DNA from: Anaerococcus sp. Marseille-P3915
GTDB lineage: Bacteria > Bacillota > Clostridia > Tissierellales > Peptoniphilaceae
DNA length: 64,000 nt
Direction: 5' to 3'
NCBI RefSeq assembly: GCF_900258475.1
Contig: NZ_LT984887.1
Location: 505,303-569,302 of the forward strand
The stretch's first letter is position 1, and each line of letters opens with the position of its first letter. This document shows positions 60,400-64,000 of the stretch, piece by piece. Under the pieces are notes generated by a model. The model did no database searches and was not told where the DNA came from. It was given only the letters and a program-made list of their open reading frames with translations. A program made the position numbers and the translations under genes.

Positions 60400-60436
60400 G
60401 CAAGAAAAAATCGCCTAAAAGGCGATTTTCTCTTGC
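60400..60436 (-). terminator. Terminator after nifJ
   Basis: GCAAGAGAAAATCGCC / GGCGATTTTTTCTTGC, a 16-bp stem with one mismatch and a 5-base loop; the T run lies within the 3' arm in the minus direction. Confidence 0.82.
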
Positions 60437-60448
60437 TTATATTATTTT

Positions 60449-63400
60449 TTATTTGCCAGCTAATTTCTTGTAAGATTCATATCTTTCTTTAGCAGCTTTT
60501 TCTGCTTGTTGATATAGTTCATCAGCTGTTTCAGGGAATGATCTCTTAAGTGATGAGTATCTTACTTCACCTTGAATGAATTCTTGGAATGATTCTGTAG
60601 GTTCTTTAGAGTCTAATTGGAATGGATTTTTGCCCTCTTCAGCAAGTCTTGGGTCAAATCTCCATAGATGCCAATAACCAGCTGCTACAGCTTGTTTTTC
60701 TCTAAATTGTGATTTACCCATACCAATTCTAATACCATGGTTGATACATGGAGCGTAAGCGATGATTAGAGATGGTCCATCATAAGATTCTGCTTCTCTA
60801 ATAGCTTTTAGAGTTTGGTTTTGGTTAGCACCCATAGCTACTTGAGCTACGTATACATATCCATAAGATGTCATCATTAGACCAAGGTCTTTCTTTCTAA
60901 CCTTTTTACCTGCTGCAGCAAATTGTGCTACTGCTGATAGAGGTGTAGCTTTAGAAGATTGTCCACCTGTATTTGAATAAACTTCTGTATCGAATACGAA
61001 GATGTTGATATTTTCACCACTTGCAAGTACGTGATCTACACCACCAAATCCGATATCATAGCTCCAACCGTCTCCACCAAAAATCCATACAGATTTTTTG
61101 ATTAGGTAGTCTTGAAGTTTTAGTATATTGTTTAGGTATTTCTTAGCATCTTCATTTGCTAAATCTTCATTTGCTAAATCTTCTTTTACATTTAGGATAG
61201 CTGCTGTTGCTTCTTTTGAAGCTTTAACATCATCTTTTCCTTCTAGCCAAGCTTTGAATGCTTCGTTGTATGCTGAATCAAGTCCTAGTTCTAAGAATTT
61301 GTTCATGTTATCTTCTAGGATATGTGTATTTGCTTCTGTAGCAAGTTTCATACCATAACCATATTCAGCAGCATCTTCGAATAGTGAGTTACCCCAAGCT
61401 GGACCTTTACCTGTTGCAAGGTTTTTAGTATATGACATTGCTGGTGCACTAGCTCCCCAAATTGAAGAACATCCTGTAGCGTTTGCTATATACATTCTGT
61501 CTCCGAATAATTGAGTAATTAGCTTAGCATATGGTGTTTCACCACAACCTGCACAAGCACCTGAGAATTCGAATAATGGTTGTTTGAATTGGCTGCCTTT
61601 AAGTGTCATAGGATCCATAACATCTTCTTTGTAGCCAATTACATTATGTGCATATTCCCAGTGTTCTTTTTCTTTTTCTACTTCTTCTTCGAAAGGTTTC
61701 ATTAGTAGAGCTTTCTTTGGAGCTGGACATACGTCTGCACAGTTACCACAGCCTGTACAATCTAGTGGAGATACTTGGATTCTAAATTCATATCCTTCCA
61801 TACCTTTACCGATTGCTTTTTTAGTATCAAAACCTTCTGGTAGATTTGCTTTTTCATCTTCTGTAACTAGGAATGGTCTTATTACTGCGTGTGGGCATAC
61901 ATAAGAACATTGGTTACATTGGATACAATTATCTATTTGCCATTCTGGTACGTTAAGAGCGATTCCTCTCTTTTCGTAAGCAGTTGTACCTGATTCGAAT
62001 TCACCATTTTCGATTCCTACGAAAGCAGATACTGGTATATCGTCTTCTTTTTGTTCAAGCATTGGTTTAACGATGTTTTTAATGAATTCTGGAAGTTCTT
62101 TTTCTTCTTTAACTTCATCAACTGCATCTTTCCATTCAGCTGGAACTTCTACTTTGATTGGTGCTTCAAGTCCTTGATCTACAGCGTTGTAGTTCATGTT
62201 AACTATATCTTCACCCTTGTGACCGTATGATTTAACGATAGATTCTTTTAGGAATCTTACAGCATCTTCTACTGGTATAACTTTTGTGAGGTTGAAGAAT
62301 GCTGATTGCATGATCATGTTTGTTCTTCCACCAAGACCGATATTTTGTGCTATATGGCTTGCGTCTAAGATATAGAAATCAATGTTCTTTTCAGCAAGAA
62401 CTCTCTTCATCTTAGCTGGAAGATGATTTTCAAGATCTTCAACTGACCAAACAGTGTTTAGTAAGAAAGTACCACCTTCTTTAATACCTGCTAGTAGGTC
62501 ATATTGGTTAACGTAAGCTTGTTTTGAACAAGAAATAAAGTCAGCTTCATCTAATAGATATGTTGAAAGAATAGGTTCTTTACCAAATCTTAAGTGAGAT
62601 ACTGTTAGACCACCTGATTTTTTAGAGTCATAGTCAAAGTATCCTTGAGCATACATGTCTGTATTGTCACCTATAATCTTGATAGCTTGTTTGTTAGCAC
62701 CTACAGTACCATCTGAACCGAAGCCCCAGAATTTACATCTGCTTGTTCCTTCGTGTCTAACTTTGAAGTCATCTCTTGGAAGTGATTTATTTGTAACATC
62801 ATCTGTAATTGATAGTGTAAAGTCATGTTTTGGTTCATCTTGAGCAAGGTTATCATAAACAGCTTTAACATCTGCAGGAATTGTATCTTTTGATGATAGG
62901 CCGTAGATACCACCGATTATAAGTGGTCTTTCGTCACAGTCATAATAGCTTGCTTTAACATCTAGGTATAGTGGTGAACCGATTGCACCTTTTTCTTTTG
63001 TTCTATCAAGAACAGCTATTTTCTTAACTGATTTTGGTATAACTTTTAGTAAGTGTTCTGCAGACCATGGTCTGTAAAGATGAACTTCTACAAGACCTAC
63101 CTTTCTGCCTTCTTTTAGTAAAACGTCGATTGTTTCTCTAGCTGTTTGGCATACAGAACCCATAGCGATAATGATATCTTCTGCATCATCAGCACCATAG
63201 TAATTAAATAGACCATAGTTTGTACCAAGTTTTTCGTTGATTTGGTTCATGTAGTCTTCTACAATACCAACTATATCTACATAAGCATTGTTACTTGCTT
63301 CTGTTCTTTGGAAGAAGATATTTTTCTCAGCTGTACCCATGTGTTTTGGTCTTTCAGGGTTAAGTGAGTGGTTTTTGAATTCTTCTACTGCTTCATAGTC

Positions 63401-63991
63401 AAGCATTGGAGCAAGATCTTTGTAATCCCATACTTCAACTTTTTGAATTTCGTGGCTTGTTCTAAATCCATCAAAGAAGTTGATAAATGGTACTCTACCT
63501 TTAATAGCTGCTAAGTGAGCAACTGGTGAAATATCCATAACTTCTTGTACTGAGTTTGAAACTAGCATTGCACAACCTGTTTGTCTTGCTGCCATTACGT
63601 CTGAATGGTCACCATAAATAGATAGTGCGTGTGTTGCAAGGGTTCTTGCTGATACGTGGAATACACCTGGTAATCTTTCTCCAGCAATCTTATACATGTT
63701 AGGAATCATTAATAATAGACCCTGACTTGCTGTATATGTAGTAGTAAGTGCTCCTGCTGCAAGTGATCCATGCATAGCTCCTGCTGCACCAGCTTCTGAT
63801 TGCATCTCTTTAACTTTTACCTCTTGACCAAATAGGTTTTTACGTCCGTTTGCTGCCCAAACGTCTACGCTTTCTGGCATTGGTGAAGAAGGTGTAATTG
63901 GATATATAGTAGCTACATCAGTAAACGCATATGATACGTGAGCTGCTGCAGTATTACCATCCATTGTCTTCATTGCTCTAGTAATTGTCAT
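60449..63991 (-). CDS. nifJ: Pyruvate:ferredoxin (flavodoxin) oxidoreductase
   Basis: A 1180-residue single-chain PFOR: pyruvate + CoA to acetyl-CoA + CO2 + reduced ferredoxin. Order: domain I (TIYPITPSSPMPE), domain II, gamma-like domain, two 4Fe-4S clusters (CIQCNQCSYVCP and CTGCGNCADVCP, around 690-760), third cluster CAGCGETPY, then the TPP-binding C-terminal domain with GGDGWSYDIG and EVYSNTGGQSSKATP. An in-frame 15-bp tandem duplication gives DLANEDLANED at 61151-61180. ATG 63989-63991 follows GAGG. Oxygen-sensitive, so it supports an anaerobe. Confidence 0.98.
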   Translation of the reverse strand: MTITRAMKTMDGNTAAAHVSYAFTDVATIYPITPSSPMPESVDVWAANGRKNLFGQEVKVKEMQSEAGAAGAMHGSLAAGALTTTYTASQGLLLMIPNMYKIAGERLPGVFHVSARTLATHALSIYGDHSDVMAARQTGCAMLVSNSVQEVMDISPVAHLAAIKGRVPFINFFDGFRTSHEIQKVEVWDYKDLAPMLDYEAVEEFKNHSLNPERPKHMGTAEKNIFFQRTEASNNAYVDIVGIVEDYMNQINEKLGTNYGLFNYYGADDAEDIIIAMGSVCQTARETIDVLLKEGRKVGLVEVHLYRPWSAEHLLKVIPKSVKKIAVLDRTKEKGAIGSPLYLDVKASYYDCDERPLIIGGIYGLSSKDTIPADVKAVYDNLAQDEPKHDFTLSITDDVTNKSLPRDDFKVRHEGTSRCKFWGFGSDGTVGANKQAIKIIGDNTDMYAQGYFDYDSKKSGGLTVSHLRFGKEPILSTYLLDEADFISCSKQAYVNQYDLLAGIKEGGTFLLNTVWSVEDLENHLPAKMKRVLAEKNIDFYILDASHIAQNIGLGGRTNMIMQSAFFNLTKVIPVEDAVRFLKESIVKSYGHKGEDIVNMNYNAVDQGLEAPIKVEVPAEWKDAVDEVKEEKELPEFIKNIVKPMLEQKEDDIPVSAFVGIENGEFESGTTAYEKRGIALNVPEWQIDNCIQCNQCSYVCPHAVIRPFLVTEDEKANLPEGFDTKKAIGKGMEGYEFRIQVSPLDCTGCGNCADVCPAPKKALLMKPFEEEVEKEKEHWEYAHNVIGYKEDVMDPMTLKGSQFKQPLFEFSGACAGCGETPYAKLITQLFGDRMYIANATGCSSIWGASAPAMSYTKNLATGKGPAWGNSLFEDAAEYGYGMKLATEANTHILEDNMNKFLELGLDSAYNEAFKAWLEGKDDVKASKEATAAILNVKEDLANEDLANEDAKKYLNNILKLQDYLIKKSVWIFGGDGWSYDIGFGGVDHVLASGENINIFVFDTEVYSNTGGQSSKATPLSAVAQFAAAGKKVRKKDLGLMMTSYGYVYVAQVAMGANQNQTLKAIREAESYDGPSLIIAYAPCINHGIRIGMGKSQFREKQAVAAGYWHLWRFDPRLAEEGKNPFQLDSKEPTESFQEFIQGEVRYSSLKRSFPETADELYQQAEKAAKERYESYKKLAGK

Positions 63992-64000
63992 CTAGACCTC

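Noticed and set aside
62701-62913. Small open frames inside nifJ, copA, recG and other large genes, on either strand
   Set aside because: They lack SDs and homology-like patterns and are shadows of strong coding frames.

Overview
The window is about 64 kb of a low-GC bacterial chromosome. Gene content points to a strictly anaerobic, non-sporulating Gram-positive coccus of the Peptoniphilaceae / Tissierellales type, with an Anaerococcus-like genus as my best guess. The reasons are pyruvate:ferredoxin oxidoreductase, a V-type ATPase operon, an IspH-S1 fusion of the clostridial kind, MurT/GatD peptidoglycan amidation, GatCAB, and a recN-argR neighbourhood without spo0A or spoIVB. No phage, CRISPR array or classical defence island is present. 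Apart from one insertion sequence the region is conserved chromosomal backbone.

Layout. 1-7162 (minus): pcrA-ligA-gatC-gatA-gatB (replication/repair and tRNA-dependent amidation). 7201-9810 (minus): acyP-murT-gatD-yerC (cell-wall amidation plus a TrpR-type regulator). 9829-12707 (plus): a copper island with a CsoR-type operator, a copper ATPase carrying a CopZ-like C-terminal domain, and CsoR. 12762-17720: a Gls24 protein, a queuosine-precursor transporter under a preQ1 riboswitch, a C39-like lipoprotein, tRNA-Lys, an ECF S component, a DUF4298/serine-hydrolase pair and a GNAT enzyme. 17728-20548 (minus): secG, rnr, smpB. 20655-25006 (minus): gap-pgk-tpiA-eno, with no phosphoglycerate mutase. 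25072-27938 (minus): nth-HAD-trmL-trxB. 28041-29207 (plus): rodA, followed by an IS1182-like element (from 29217). 31004-39264 (minus): the V-ATPase operon. 39386-53389 (minus): a very long operon from efp to ispH-rpsA, then miaB behind a terminator. 53534-54700 (plus): tmcAL. 54745-60167 (minus): gls24-fakA-recG-rsmD-coaD-coiled-coil gene. 60449-63991 (minus): nifJ.

How the genes work together. Glycolysis feeds pyruvate to NifJ, giving acetyl-CoA and reduced ferredoxin. The V-ATPase links ATP to an ion gradient. IspH and the IspA-type synthase make polyprenyl precursors used by the RodA/MurT-GatD wall machinery. GatCAB, EF-P, SmpB/RNase R, TrmL, MiaB, TmcAL and queuosine uptake all serve translation fidelity.

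Most unusual points. (1) V-ATPase subunit I is split in two, and its N-terminal half carries an extra ~105-residue coiled coil where a peripheral-stalk subunit gene would be expected. (2) copA contains an in-frame internal Shine-Dalgarno and ATG that would release a free CopZ chaperone. (3) gatD and nth both seem to need non-AUG/GUG/UUG starts to include conserved N-terminal sequence. (4) Operon junctions repeatedly overlap by 8 or 11 bp. All calls were made by reading the sequence; no database search was run.
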